Under the pieces are notes generated by a model that ran no database searches, had not been told where the DNA came from, and worked only from the letters and a program-made list of their open reading frames with translations. A stretch of DNA of 64,000 bases, taken from Sphingobacterium sp. ML3W (GTDB lineage Bacteria; Bacteroidota; Bacteroidia; Sphingobacteriales; Sphingobacteriaceae). The translations under genes and the position numbers were made by a program. This document shows positions 14,599 through 22,848 of the stretch, in pieces (positions within the stretch are counted from its first letter, which is position 1; each line of letters opens with the position of its first letter). The stretch is taken from positions 2,790,001-2,854,000 of the forward strand of contig NZ_CP009278.1 in NCBI RefSeq assembly GCF_000747525.1, in the 5' to 3' direction.

Positions 14599-14947
14599 TC
14601 AAAAACAATTTAGCTGGATTAATAACCATTATGGTTTAAATGCTACCATTGGTCAAGATGTACTACACGGCAAACGTAAAGGAACTATATCAAAGGATAT
14701 GGGAAATTATATCGGTGTAACTTTTCATGATGATACTGACAACACCTACCCTTGCCATCCTACCAGTGGTATCACCTATTTGGATTCTCGCACCGATTTA
14801 TCAAAGTTCAAAAAAAAGAACTGGCGGTCAAAACAACGATATCAAGATTATAGAGAGGCTGGCGAATGGTATGGTGGTTCTTTCTTCGACTATCTACGGG
14901 ACGAAAAATTAATTAAAAGTGGTAAATATTTCGAAAGGAGTTCCTGA
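14588..14947 (+). CDS. Hypothetical phage protein (119 aa)
   Basis: 119 residues. The N-terminal half has a small beta-barrel look (IGQDVLHGKRKGTISKDMGN, then YIGVTFHDDTDNTYPCHP), reminiscent of KOW/SH3-like small folds, and the C-terminal half is basic and helical. It overlaps the next gene by one base. No catalytic motif seen and no family assigned. Confidence 0.5.
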   Translation: MENNQKQFSWINNHYGLNATIGQDVLHGKRKGTISKDMGNYIGVTFHDDTDNTYPCHPTSGITYLDSRTDLSKFKKKNWRSKQRYQDYREAGEWYGGSFFDYLRDEKLIKSGKYFERSS

Positions 14948-15210
14948 TGAGTAAAGCAACCAAACATCAGCAAACGATTATTCACTTCGTTAGATCCCAC
15001 GATAATAAAATCACGAAAAAACAAGCCTGTGAACTTATCCCCTTTTATCATAATACAGCGAAACAAGTAGGTGACATTTTATCCAGAATGGTAAAATCTA
15101 AAATGCTCAAACGTATAAAGCCTGGGCATTTTGAATTAGGTACAGGACAAAAGCAAGATATAAATCAAATAGTCATTTTCAATCAAACAGAATTATCATT
15201 TAAATCATAA
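14947..15210 (+). CDS. Winged-helix-like phage protein (87 aa)
   Basis: 87 residues. The pattern KKQACELIPFYHNTAKQVGDILSRMVKSKMLKRIKPGHFELG fits a winged helix-turn-helix: recognition helix about 35-50, wing about 58-66 (LKRIKPGHFEL). It may bind DNA and regulate the neighbouring DGR cassette, which starts six bases after its stop, but that is inference from position. Confidence 0.5.
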   Translation: MSKATKHQQTIIHFVRSHDNKITKKQACELIPFYHNTAKQVGDILSRMVKSKMLKRIKPGHFELGTGQKQDINQIVIFNQTELSFKS

Positions 15211-15215
15211 AAAAC

Positions 15216-15569
15216 ATGGATTACAAACAAATTGACACATTCGAGAAAGTACTCGAGAGCAAAGGTGAAACTATGGAACAGTTTCAAGAACGGACAAAAT
15301 CATTAGATATCGACACTGTTGGTTACGAGAAAGTAAAAGCAATAGCTTTTGCTTTAAATGGTGGGAAACATGTAAAAGAAGGATATTATCCATGGTTCTA
15401 CAACCCTAATCGTTCGGCTGTTGGGTTTTCGTGCTTCGACTACGACTACGACCTCGGCCGCGCGAGTGTCGGTGCTCGCCACCTTTTAATTGATAGCGAA
15501 AGAGCTCGTTATGCAGGGAAAACATTCCCATTGGAGTATAGTCAATATATTAACGGAATTACTGAATAA
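15216..15569 (+). CDS. DGR variable (target) protein 1
   Basis: 117 residues. Residues 67-88 are encoded by variable repeat VR1 (15415-15479), which differs from the template only at template adenines. The fold segment YYPWFYNP...SAVGFS...ASVGAR then HLLIDSERARYAGKTF matches small DGR target proteins of Bacteroidota phages, in which a C-type-lectin-like segment displays varied residues. Varied positions here are C73, F74, D77, L80, G81, R82, S84 and R88. What it binds is unknown. It abuts its paralogue seven bases later. Unlike the classic phage tail-fibre targets, it lies among early genes. Confidence 0.82.
   Translation: MDYKQIDTFEKVLESKGETMEQFQERTKSLDIDTVGYEKVKAIAFALNGGKHVKEGYYPWFYNPNRSAVGFSCFDYDYDLGRASVGARHLLIDSERARYAGKTFPLEYSQYINGITE
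15415..15479 (+). repeat. DGR variable repeat 1 (VR1)
   Basis: Aligned base by base with the template (16083-16147), 14 of 20 template adenines are changed (at 16084, 16092, 16101, 16103, 16104, 16112, 16121, 16122, 16125, 16127, 16128, 16134, 16139, 16146), while all 45 non-adenine bases are identical. This is the signature of adenine-specific mutagenic retrohoming. Confidence 0.92.
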
Positions 15570-15576
15570 TTAAACT

Positions 15577-16053
15577 ATGGAAAATCTAACAATTAGTAAA
15601 GAAAATGCGATAAAAGCATTTGAAGAAGCAAATGAAAAAGGAAAGACACTCCTTAAAAATCTTTTTGGAACCAAAGTTTTTGTTAAAAACATCATTGATC
15701 AAATTGATAGTTTAGATGCTGCACTTGAATACAACGGTAAAACTAAAGAACGTTTCAACTGGGAAACTGAACGGGATACCGATGCACAAAAAGCAGAAAA
15801 AGAAATTGAAGAAATTGCTCTTGCTCTTAGAGAGGGTAAGGAGCTAGAGATGGGGCAACGATGGTATTATCCATATTTTTTAAAACCTACTGGTCCGGCT
15901 GTTGGGTTTTCGTCCTACGGCTACCTCTGCGACGACGGCATCGCGCGTGTCGGTGCTCGCCGATCTGTGGATACTTCAGAAAAAGCAATTTACATGGGTA
16001 AAAAGTTTATTGACATATACAACAGACTTTTAGGTCCTAATAATAACAAATAA
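15577..16053 (+). CDS. DGR variable (target) protein 2
   Basis: 158 residues, a longer paralogue of target 1. A helical N-terminal part (about 1-90) is followed by the shared segment YYPYF, PAVGFS, ARVGARRS and SEKAIYMGKKFIDIYNRLL. Residues 107-128 are encoded by VR2. Varied positions include S113, G115, L117, C118, D120, G121, I122, R124 and R128. The scaffold Ala, Val, Phe, Ser, Val and Gly residues are encoded by template codons without mutable adenines or with silent ones. The ligand is unknown. Two tandem targets served by one template raise the possibility of a paired or hetero-oligomeric display. Confidence 0.82.
   Translation: MENLTISKENAIKAFEEANEKGKTLLKNLFGTKVFVKNIIDQIDSLDAALEYNGKTKERFNWETERDTDAQKAEKEIEEIALALREGKELEMGQRWYYPYFLKPTGPAVGFSSYGYLCDDGIARVGARRSVDTSEKAIYMGKKFIDIYNRLLGPNNNK
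15896..15960 (+). repeat. DGR variable repeat 2 (VR2)
   Basis: 15 of 20 template adenines are replaced and none of 45 other bases differ from the template (16083-16147). Adenines kept are at 16104, 16110, 16119, 16122 and 16127. The pattern of changed adenines differs from VR1, so the two repeats were diversified independently. Confidence 0.92.
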
Positions 16054-16265
16054 GTAAAATCAGGTTGTGTGCCGTACTGGTTCAGCTGTTGAGTTTTCGT
16101 ACAACGACTACAACTACGACAACGACAACGCGAATGTCAGTGCTCACAATGCTTTAAAATTTACAACGGCACAAACCTTACCGAATGGTAAAAAATTAAC
16201 TAATCTTAAGGGGCGTTGGTAATCTAACTCAGATGAAGACGACCCGACAAGCATAGGCGAATTTC
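16054..16265 (+). ncRNA. Probable DGR template RNA region
   Basis: A 212-base non-coding interval between target 2 and the reverse transcriptase, containing the template core. In studied DGRs the template RNA extends past the repeat into the spacer before the RT gene and is recognised by RT with an accessory protein. No separate promoter is obvious, so it may be processed from the operon transcript. Confidence 0.6.
16083..16147 (+). repeat. DGR template repeat (TR core)
   Basis: The core is rich in AAC, GAC and TAC codons when read in the target frame, the classic design for adenine mutagenesis because AAY can change to many residues without stops. It lies between target 2 and the reverse transcriptase in a non-coding space (16054-16265), so it is read as part of the template RNA. 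Homology fades at 16148-16150 on the right and before about 16076 on the left. Confidence 0.92.
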
Positions 16266-17219
16266 ATGAAAAGAATAAGTAATCTATACGATCAAATCTG
16301 TAGCATTGACAATATATTGCTTGCAGATAAGATAGCACGCAAAGGAAAATCTCGACAATCTGGAGTAATAAATTTTGATAAAAATTATGATCAAAATATA
16401 GCAGATATCTATCGCGAACTAATCACAAAAACCTACAAAACATCAACTTACAGGTACGAAACAATTTACGAACCAAAAGAAAGACAAATTGCAATTCTGC
16501 CCTATCGTGATCGCATTGTTCATCATGCTATCATGAATATTTTGGAGCCTGTTTTTGTGAGCCTGTTTACTGCCGATACATATAGTTGCATAAAAGGACG
16601 GGGTGTACACAAAGCAAGCTATGCTTTACGTGATGCATTAAAGAAGGTCAATGAGACAACATATTGCTTACAACTTGATATACGTAAGTTTTATCCATCT
16701 GTTGATAATGATATCTTAAAAACCTTATTAAGGAAAAAAATAAAAGATAAAGAAATGCTTTCCTTACTTGATGGCATTATCGACAGTTCTGAAGGATTGC
16801 CGATCGGGAATTATCTCAGCCAATACCTGTCCAACTTTTATTTGACATACATGGATCACCATATCAAAGAAGTCTTGGGTATCCGCCACTACTTCAGATA
16901 TGCAGATGATATGATAATCCTACATGCAGATAAATCATATTTGCACTACATACATCAAGAAATATCAAGTTATCTGTCCTCACGTCTTAAACTTAGGTTA
17001 AAACCTAACCGAGGACCATTTCCAGTGTCATTGGGAATTGACTTTGGAGGGTACAAACATTATCATACTCATACAATGTTAAGAAAGGGTATTAAAAAGA
17101 ATTTTGCTCGAGCGGTCAAAGCAAATAAACCAAAATCTAGTATAAACAGCTACTTAGGCTGGGCATCACATTGCGACTCCAAAAACTTTATAAAGAAAAT
17201 ATTAAATGAGAAACTTTAG
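16266..17219 (+). CDS. DGR reverse transcriptase
   Basis: 317 residues. It reads template RNA and makes adenine-mutagenised cDNA for replacement of the variable repeats. Visible RT motifs: QLDIRKFYPSVD with catalytic Asp at about 138; GLPIGNYLSQYLSNFY (about 177-192), carrying the IGxxxSQ form that marks DGR enzymes rather than QGxxxSP; and the YADD box at 212-215. Then come GIDFGGY and a C-terminal SYLGWASHCDS. Length and order fit a complete DGR-type RT of the group II intron-like class. It overlaps the next gene by 14 bases. Confidence 0.92.
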   Translation: MKRISNLYDQICSIDNILLADKIARKGKSRQSGVINFDKNYDQNIADIYRELITKTYKTSTYRYETIYEPKERQIAILPYRDRIVHHAIMNILEPVFVSLFTADTYSCIKGRGVHKASYALRDALKKVNETTYCLQLDIRKFYPSVDNDILKTLLRKKIKDKEMLSLLDGIIDSSEGLPIGNYLSQYLSNFYLTYMDHHIKEVLGIRHYFRYADDMIILHADKSYLHYIHQEISSYLSSRLKLRLKPNRGPFPVSLGIDFGGYKHYHTHTMLRKGIKKNFARAVKANKPKSSINSYLGWASHCDSKNFIKKILNEKL

Positions 17220-17508
17220 CGATTTCAACATTCAAATAAACAGATTCGAAGGAAAAAAAATAGAAATGGACGATGTTATTGACCAGGATATTCAAATACT
17301 TGATTATAAGATAGAACCCTCAAAATATCCAGAAAAAGGTAATGGTCTGAGATTAACACTTCAAATAAAATTTGAAGGGAAAAATCGTATAATATTTACC
17401 AGTTCAGTAATACTACAAGAACAATGCATAAAAGTAAGAGCAGTCGATGGATTTCCATTTACTGCTAAAATCATCTCTTTGAAACCCAAAGGGTTTAAAT
17501 TCATATAA
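17206..17508 (+). CDS. Hypothetical protein coupled to the DGR reverse transcriptase
   Basis: 100 residues, basic and mostly beta (QILDYKIEPSKYPEKGNGLR, then LTLQIKFEGKNRIIFTSSVI and PFTAKIISLKPKGFKFI). It starts 14 bases before the RT stop, so it is translationally coupled. It is not Avd: there is no four-helix bundle, and its strand-rich pattern is closer to a small OB- or barrel-like nucleic-acid-binding fold. I recall similar proteins in Bacteroidota phages generally, so it may be a phage protein rather than a dedicated DGR accessory. Function unproven. Confidence 0.6.
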   Translation: MRNFSDFNIQINRFEGKKIEMDDVIDQDIQILDYKIEPSKYPEKGNGLRLTLQIKFEGKNRIIFTSSVILQEQCIKVRAVDGFPFTAKIISLKPKGFKFI

Positions 17509-17526
17509 AATCTTTAATTTTGCTTT

Positions 17527-17751
17527 ATGGACATGAATGAATACCTAAACAAACATATAGGATCGGAGATCCAAAAAGCTCGTAAAGAAGCAGGAATGAC
17601 ACAAGAAGAATTGGCAATTAAAGTTGGTTTTTCTACTCGAAACGCCCTCGCTAATGTAGAGTCTGGAGCAAAAGCAGTTTCTATATCAAAAATTGCTCAA
17701 ATTTGTGAAATTCTCAATCTAGAAACTGTGTTTTTTTTACGCAAAAAATAG
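17527..17751 (+). CDS. XRE-family HTH regulator
   Basis: 74 residues with one helix-turn-helix filling nearly the whole protein: IGSEIQKARKEAGMTQEELA, KVGFSTRNALANVESGAKAV, then SISKIAQICEILNLE. It lies 18 bases after the previous gene and ends the rightward operon. It is likely to control this operon or the DGR cassette; its target site is not known. Confidence 0.8.
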   Translation: MDMNEYLNKHIGSEIQKARKEAGMTQEELAIKVGFSTRNALANVESGAKAVSISKIAQICEILNLETVFFLRKK

Positions 17752-17786
17752 AGGGGATGCTACAATAATAAGTAGCACCCCCTCTA
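17750..17786. terminator. Bidirectional terminator between convergent operons
   Basis: AGAGGGGATGCTAC pairs with GTAGCACCCCCTCT with a small irregularity. It lies between the rightward HTH gene (stop 17751) and the leftward gene ending at 17806. Confidence 0.65.
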
Positions 17787-17805
17787 TATATAAAATAATA
17801 TATAA

Positions 17806-18132
17806 CTACCTTCCTAACAAATAATTACCAATTACATCTTTTGCCAATTTTCCTTCTATTTTACTTAAGTCTTTATAATAGTCATTTAATATCATTAGGT
17901 CATCTATAGAATCAGCTTCAAATTCAGGCATAGCAATGACTAAACACCCTTTTATAAAGTCAATAACACCATATTCTTCGAAGTTATCCCCATCCAATAC
18001 ACCTTTCAGCATAACAACATCCCCAACCATGATCATTTCACCACTACTATACTCAAATGGAGTCGCCAGATTTAAAATATCATTTAAAGCATCCTCCACT
18101 AGAGAGGTTAATAAGTAATCATGTGTTTTCAT
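17806..18132 (-). CDS. Hypothetical phage protein (108 aa)
   Basis: 108 residues, acidic. It has a middle beta segment GEMIMVGDVVMLKGVLDGDN with the look of a small barrel, and a C-terminal helix (LAKDVIGNYLL). It is the last gene of the leftward replication operon, 29 bases after DnaB. No family recognised. Confidence 0.55.
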   Translation of the reverse strand: MKTHDYLLTSLVEDALNDILNLATPFEYSSGEMIMVGDVVMLKGVLDGDNFEEYGVIDFIKGCLVIAMPEFEADSIDDLMILNDYYKDLSKIEGKLAKDVIGNYLLGR

Positions 18133-18161
18133 ATCTTTTATTGTTTTATATCAGTTTTTAA

Positions 18162-19637
18162 TTAAAAGGGAGCATCATCGACATCAAAATTTTCACTTTC
18201 GGAGAAATCCCTTTGAAGGCTATCATTATTAGTAAAATTACTAAAACTATTAGTATCAACAAAGTTTTGTTGAGAAGTTATTGAATCTTGCCAATCTTTA
18301 AACTTCGTATATTTCCCAATGAACTCAATAGCAATATCATCTGTTTCCCCATGCCTATTTTTTGCCAGTATTAATTCTGCCAAACCTGCAGTACTTTCTC
18401 CATTCACATTTTCATTTATTCCATAATATTCTGGTCGATAAAGAAACATTACCGCATCTGCATCTTGCTCAATTGATCCTGATTCACGTAAATCGGAAAG
18501 CATAGGTCTTTTGTTCGGCCTAGATTCCACTGCCCTACTAAGTTGTGACAAAGCCAGTACTGGAACATCCAATTCCTTTGCTACTGATTTCAGCATCCTT
18601 GAAATGCTACCTATCTCCTGTTCACGATTCCCTTTACCATCCTTTTCACCGGTCATCAATTGCAGATAATCAACTATAATCATCTCAATATTATATTTAG
18701 CCTTTAAACGGCGACATTTAGCTCTAAATTCAAGTATTTTAATAGCAGGCGTATCATCCCAAAAAATTGGAGCATTTTCAATTATTTGCCCAACAATTTC
18801 CAACTGTTTAATATCATTTTCATTCAAGCATGATGGTTTATTTAATTTAAAAAGTGGAATTTCTCCAACAATTGACATTTGCTTTCTCATTAATTGTTCT
18901 GCAGTCATTTCAAGTGAAAAAACTGCAACCGCTTTATTGAAATCAATTGCCGCGTTAAAAGCAAACGAAAGGGCTAGAGAAGTTTTTCCCATTGCTGGTC
19001 GAGCTGCTAAAATAGCAAGGTGTCCTGGCTGCCAACCTCCTGTTAAGCGATCTAACTCAGTGAATCCAGAAGGAACTCCAGTAAAATCAACATCCCTACT
19101 AGCTATAATACTTTTAAAAGTTTGTTGATATAATTGAGCATTACTTAATTCCTTCTTTGTAATAATAATACTCTGTAAATCATCTCTTTTTACAGAATTT
19201 TCTGAAAGGATATCAAACACATCCTTCTGCCCCATATAACAATCTTCAATTGTATTAGAGCTCGATTTTATAAGATCACGTAAAATATGTTTTTCAACTA
19301 TAATCCTGCAATGATGCTCAATATTAGCTGATGAAATAACTCGATCAATTAATTGAGTAATAAAATATGCACCTCCTAATTTTTCTAAAACTCGCTTTTT
19401 TCGTAACTGATTAGTTAACGTCATCATATCCAAAGGGATCAATGATTTATACATTTCAATCATTGTTTTATACAAAAGCACATGCTTCTCACTATAAAAC
19501 ATCTCAGGAAGTGGAAGGATCTCTAAAACTGTATCAATAACACCTTTTTCAGATAAGATAGTTCCCAATACTACTTCTTCTAAATCTGTCGCGTTAGGCG
19601 GTAACTTTGACATCTGTAAACCCTTAATATCCCCCAT
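18162..19637 (-). CDS. dnaB: Replicative DNA helicase, DnaB family
   Basis: 491 residues (a start at MSKLPPNA, residue 9, is also possible). The N-terminal domain (about 10-110) has PPNATDLEEVVLGTIL. The C-terminal RecA-like motor has Walker A in ARPAMGKTSLAL (about 225), the Walker B region MIIVDYLQLM, and the DnaB motif LRESGSIEQDADAVMFLYRP. It unwinds DNA at the phage replication fork as a hexamer. It follows the replisome organizer gene by 12 bases, as expected for a phage replication module carrying its own helicase. Confidence 0.92.
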   Translation of the reverse strand: MGDIKGLQMSKLPPNATDLEEVVLGTILSEKGVIDTVLEILPLPEMFYSEKHVLLYKTMIEMYKSLIPLDMMTLTNQLRKKRVLEKLGGAYFITQLIDRVISSANIEHHCRIIVEKHILRDLIKSSSNTIEDCYMGQKDVFDILSENSVKRDDLQSIIITKKELSNAQLYQQTFKSIIASRDVDFTGVPSGFTELDRLTGGWQPGHLAILAARPAMGKTSLALSFAFNAAIDFNKAVAVFSLEMTAEQLMRKQMSIVGEIPLFKLNKPSCLNENDIKQLEIVGQIIENAPIFWDDTPAIKILEFRAKCRRLKAKYNIEMIIVDYLQLMTGEKDGKGNREQEIGSISRMLKSVAKELDVPVLALSQLSRAVESRPNKRPMLSDLRESGSIEQDADAVMFLYRPEYYGINENVNGESTAGLAELILAKNRHGETDDIAIEFIGKYTKFKDWQDSITSQQNFVDTNSFSNFTNNDSLQRDFSESENFDVDDAPF

Positions 19638-19649
19638 CGTATCAGCATA

Positions 19650-20324
19650 TTATTTTTTCGGAAGCAAGCCTACTTGTCGCTTCTCGAAATTTGTTAATTC
19701 CACTTTCTTAGCCACATTTGGCTCATCTACTGCATTTATAAATCTATCAAGAACATCTGCGCGAAGTATATAAGAAGCTGTAATAAACTTCAACCCATTC
19801 TCGAGATGATACTTATCTTTAACAGCTCTACTTAAAGCTTTGAATATAACTGATGAATTATATCCCTCCTTAATTCTACTTCTTAAAAGTCCTTTTGCTT
19901 TATCAGTCATTTTATGATCAGAAGCCTTGGCCTTACTTCCACCCTTAATTTCATTAAATCTCTTTATGAAATATGCAAATCTCTCCTCCCAACTAGCTTC
20001 AGGTTTTTTAACTTCCATTGTTCCGAACAAAGTTGGAACCTCAACAACTGGACTATTTATAATAGTAGATTCCTCTGTAACTTGTATTATCCACTTCTTA
20101 TCTCCCGATAAAGGATATTTACTTATTAAATACTGTGCAAACTTTTCACTCCTGGACATACCCCATCCAAATTTATCCGAAATATGCCTAGTACGGATGC
20201 AATATTTACCATCCAACTCAATTGTCGCCATTGCATCTAAGAGTGCTTCAGCACGAGAAAAAGTTCTTTTCTCTTCCCATTCTTTAGATTTAAAGAATGC
20301 AAGATCAATGGATAGTTTAGACAT
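19650..20324 (-). CDS. Phage replisome organizer / helicase loader-like protein
   Basis: 224 residues. The N-terminal domain (about 15-85) looks like the winged-helix origin-binding type (AEALLDAMATIELDGKY, ISDKFGWGMSRSEKFAQYLI). The C-terminal part has the phage-conserved segment HLENGLKFITASYILRADVLDRFIN, which I recognise as typical of DnaD/Phg_2220-type replication proteins. Its position directly upstream of dnaB supports origin recognition and helicase loading. Confidence 0.7.
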   Translation of the reverse strand: MSKLSIDLAFFKSKEWEEKRTFSRAEALLDAMATIELDGKYCIRTRHISDKFGWGMSRSEKFAQYLISKYPLSGDKKWIIQVTEESTIINSPVVEVPTLFGTMEVKKPEASWEERFAYFIKRFNEIKGGSKAKASDHKMTDKAKGLLRSRIKEGYNSSVIFKALSRAVKDKYHLENGLKFITASYILRADVLDRFINAVDEPNVAKKVELTNFEKRQVGLLPKK

Positions 20325-20341
20325 AGTCGTAATGGCATTTA

Positions 20342-21076
20342 TTAAAAAGGTCTTTTATCAAATGGATCAATAATTAATCCTGTTTTAGCAATTGAAACAC
20401 GTTTTCCTGTATTTTCAATTACAGTTTTAATATAAGATTGAGCATCGCTGTTTGTTGAAGATAGGTGACACAGTACTATATTATTTACTGCAGAAAGATC
20501 ATTTTTACCCAAAGTCAACATTGTAGTCTCAAAACTCATATGGTCTTCTAAAATTCTATTTCTCAAGAATTTCATTTCATCTTTCAATTTCGAATCTAAT
20601 ATTTCTTGAGAAAAATTAGCCTCAATAATTATATTATTAAGATTTGGAAATGTATAAGGCACATACGTTGTATCTGTCACAAATAAAGTATCTCCCATTT
20701 CAGCATGATTAATTAGGTATCCAACAATAGGTACATTATGTTGCAATTCAAATGGCATAATCTTATATGGTCCGATAATAAATTCTTTCCTGGGAACTAC
20801 TGGATTGTAGAAAAAATCATAATCTTTAATAGTCGTAATGGTTTCTTTCAACGCAAATATTTTCAAACCAAATTTTCTAGCTTGGACCACATATTTACAG
20901 TGATCGGAATGCGAATGAGTAATCAATACACCTTGCACATTTGCTACATCGTAATCAATAGCTTCCATTGCATTTGAGAATTTCACCCCAGCTTCCAAGA
21001 TTAGTGTTTTTCCCTCACTATCGGTAAATAGGTAGCAGTTCCCCTTGGATCCACTACCTATAACTTGAAATCTCAT
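20342..21076 (-). CDS. MBL-fold metallo-hydrolase (phage type)
   Basis: 244 residues. The metallo-beta-lactamase fold is shown by GSGSKGNCYL at the start and the zinc-binding THSHSDHCKY motif (His-x-His-x-Asp-His, about residues 53-58), then FVTDTTYVPY and a later LCHLSSTNSD. The closest known type is the YycJ/RNase-J-like group that acts on nucleic acid. Lying between the replisome organizer and RecT, it may be a phage exonuclease in recombination or replication. A defence-evasion role is not excluded. Confidence 0.78.
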   Translation of the reverse strand: MRFQVIGSGSKGNCYLFTDSEGKTLILEAGVKFSNAMEAIDYDVANVQGVLITHSHSDHCKYVVQARKFGLKIFALKETITTIKDYDFFYNPVVPRKEFIIGPYKIMPFELQHNVPIVGYLINHAEMGDTLFVTDTTYVPYTFPNLNNIIIEANFSQEILDSKLKDEMKFLRNRILEDHMSFETTMLTLGKNDLSAVNNIVLCHLSSTNSDAQSYIKTVIENTGKRVSIAKTGLIIDPFDKRPF

Positions 21077-21078
21077 AT

Positions 21079-21957
21079 TTAGAATCCACGTTTTCTTTCT
21101 CCAACAGGATTCCCCTCATTTGGACTAGAAGTATCAAAATTTTCAGTTCGAGCCTCCTCCATTGCAGTGGGCTTTGGATTATCTTTATCTGGTTGTTCAG
21201 AAAATTTTAATTCTTCAGCATTAGCTTTTTCTTTAATTTCATTTTTAACTTTCTCAGCGGTAACATCAATATGATCAACATCTATAGTATCACTCATATC
21301 TTGAATTTCCTCTGTAGTTTTAATTCCCATTGATAATTCTGGTGCATAACTATTTGTCCAAAAAGTAACTGCACGATATTGTAGCATAAGCGGCGACATC
21401 GTCTTCCATTTGCTACCATCCTTAGTCATCCATCCCTCTTCAATAGCCATTTTTATAGTTACCGCAACTGACTCCATTACCTCATCACTCCCACGTTCAC
21501 TTGTATAAGCAATACATTCAAAATTTTCAATTGGGCCTTTAAAAACTGATTTCTTAGCAATTTTTTTACGAAGTCCTGGATCCCAAACATGCTCTGTATA
21601 TTCTACATTTTCAATCATTCCCAATGAAGTATGCTTATATTTCATCTTATTATATTGTCCACACGCATTCACTGTCGCAGTTAAAAATTTAGCAGACCAG
21701 GAAGGAGTACCCTGGATGATATTTAAATTTTGCATAACCAAAAGAGGATCTGCGCCAATTCTTTGAGCTGTAGAAATTGCAATCATACAATTGGCGATTG
21801 CCTTTTCTTTTGGGTTTTTGTCACTTACACGATATCTCTCTGGCACCAACTCACTATTAGAAAACATTGTAGAAATTCTCTGCATTGTCTCAAATTGTTG
21901 AGGATCAAAAAAATTAATCTCCCTATTTTGACTGGATTTTACTAATTGATTACTCAT
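21079..21957 (-). CDS. recT: RecT-family single-strand annealing protein
   Basis: 292 residues. Clear RecT features: NPKEKAIANCMIAISTAQRIGADPLLVMQNL and TPSWSAKFLTATVNACG in the core, then WKTMSPLMLQYRAVTFWTN before an acidic, disordered tail (about 225-292). RecT coats single-stranded DNA and anneals it to complementary DNA in phage recombination. It is usually paired with an exonuclease; here the MBL-fold protein or the Rad50-like ATPase may fill that place. Its ATG overlaps the stop of a small zinc-binding gene. Confidence 0.88.
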   Translation of the reverse strand: MSNQLVKSSQNREINFFDPQQFETMQRISTMFSNSELVPERYRVSDKNPKEKAIANCMIAISTAQRIGADPLLVMQNLNIIQGTPSWSAKFLTATVNACGQYNKMKYKHTSLGMIENVEYTEHVWDPGLRKKIAKKSVFKGPIENFECIAYTSERGSDEVMESVAVTIKMAIEEGWMTKDGSKWKTMSPLMLQYRAVTFWTNSYAPELSMGIKTTEEIQDMSDTIDVDHIDVTAEKVKNEIKEKANAEELKFSEQPDKDNPKPTAMEEARTENFDTSSPNEGNPVGERKRGF

Positions 21958-22121
21958 TTTATTACTTTTTTATATATACAATAACTTAGACGTTCACTAC
22001 TCAATGGCATTTTAATTTTATTACACCAATGAATCCATTTATTAGAAGCATCTCTAAATACACAATCATCACATGAAACTTTTATAGATGAATTTAATGG
22101 TGCAATAATTTTCTTGGCCAC
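21954..22121 (-). CDS. Small cysteine-rich phage protein (55 aa)
   Basis: This small gene fills the gap between RecT and the 240-aa protein. It starts at GTG 22121-22119, overlapping the upstream stop by one base, and its TGA overlaps the RecT ATG (ATGA). The product contains SCDDCVFRDASNKWIHWCNK and a later LSYCIY, so a zinc-binding Cys-x2-Cys plus Cys pattern is likely. The coupling on both sides argues that it is real. Function unknown. Confidence 0.6.
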   Translation of the reverse strand: MAKKIIAPLNSSIKVSCDDCVFRDASNKWIHWCNKIKMPLSSERLSYCIYKKVIK

Positions 22122-22843
22122 TATTCTTCGATAATTAAAATTAATTCAGAAATATCCTTGATATTCTTGATCTGTTCATCAAAAATAGTATCCCTAAACT
22201 CTTCAATCACATCATTTGCAACTGGACTAACCAGCGTACAATTAAGAGATGCAGGATCGATATATACCTCAACTTCAAAAGAAATTTTACTTTGTCCTTT
22301 GAAAAGAGGCATTCTCAAATTAAACTTTTCAGGAATATTTGATTCTACTGCTTGAGCCTTTAATTGCACCACATCACCTCGATTATTATTCGACTGTTCA
22401 ATTTGTTTGTTCACCTTTGCCTTAAAGTTTTTTAAAGCATGGACCAAAGTCATTGCAACGGCAGGATCTTCAAAATGAGATCTATTCATCTTAAACATAT
22501 CAGCCAATGGCTCAGGAGCAGTATACTCTCCTTTATTTATTCCAAATTTTTGGAATAAAGGATGAGGAACTAATATCCCTTTAATAGTGTTTAGAAGAGG
22601 ATTATGTTCATCTACAACCATTGTAATCGTATTTTTCTCTCTATTAACAAGTACGTGACATTTCGACGGATCAATTATATCTATCCTTTTTTCCAAGTAA
22701 CGAACAGGAGAGTCTATTACACCTACAATCTCAACATCTAGATCACGTTCCAATTCAAGAGCCTTACCTTCGCGTAGAGTTAGTTGAGTTTCTCCACCTG
22801 CAATAGCTGCTAAAACAGCTTCGTTTTTAATTTCTTTATTCAT
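22121..22843 (-). CDS. Hypothetical phage protein (240 aa), recombination operon
   Basis: 240 residues, acidic, no membrane segment. Visible conserved-looking parts are VIDSPVRYLEKRIDIIDPSK, HVLVNREKNTITMVVDE and CTLVSPVANDVIEEFRD. Similar proteins accompany RecT in Bacteroidota phages, as far as I recall; it may be related to the DUF2303 group. The fixed place between the ATPase and RecT suggests a helper role in DNA recombination or protection. Confidence 0.6.
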   Translation of the reverse strand: MNKEIKNEAVLAAIAGGETQLTLREGKALELERDLDVEIVGVIDSPVRYLEKRIDIIDPSKCHVLVNREKNTITMVVDEHNPLLNTIKGILVPHPLFQKFGINKGEYTAPEPLADMFKMNRSHFEDPAVAMTLVHALKNFKAKVNKQIEQSNNNRGDVVQLKAQAVESNIPEKFNLRMPLFKGQSKISFEVEVYIDPASLNCTLVSPVANDVIEEFRDTIFDEQIKNIKDISELILIIEE

Positions 22844-22848
22844 TTTAA

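Noticed and set aside
14727..14912. Alternative 61-codon frame inside the 119-aa gene
   Set aside because: Overlaps a better frame fully and lacks coupling to neighbours.
16266..17219. Retron or group II intron RT considered
   Set aside because: The IGxxxSQ motif, the template/variable repeats with adenine-only differences, and the absence of maturase or msr-msd features identify a DGR.
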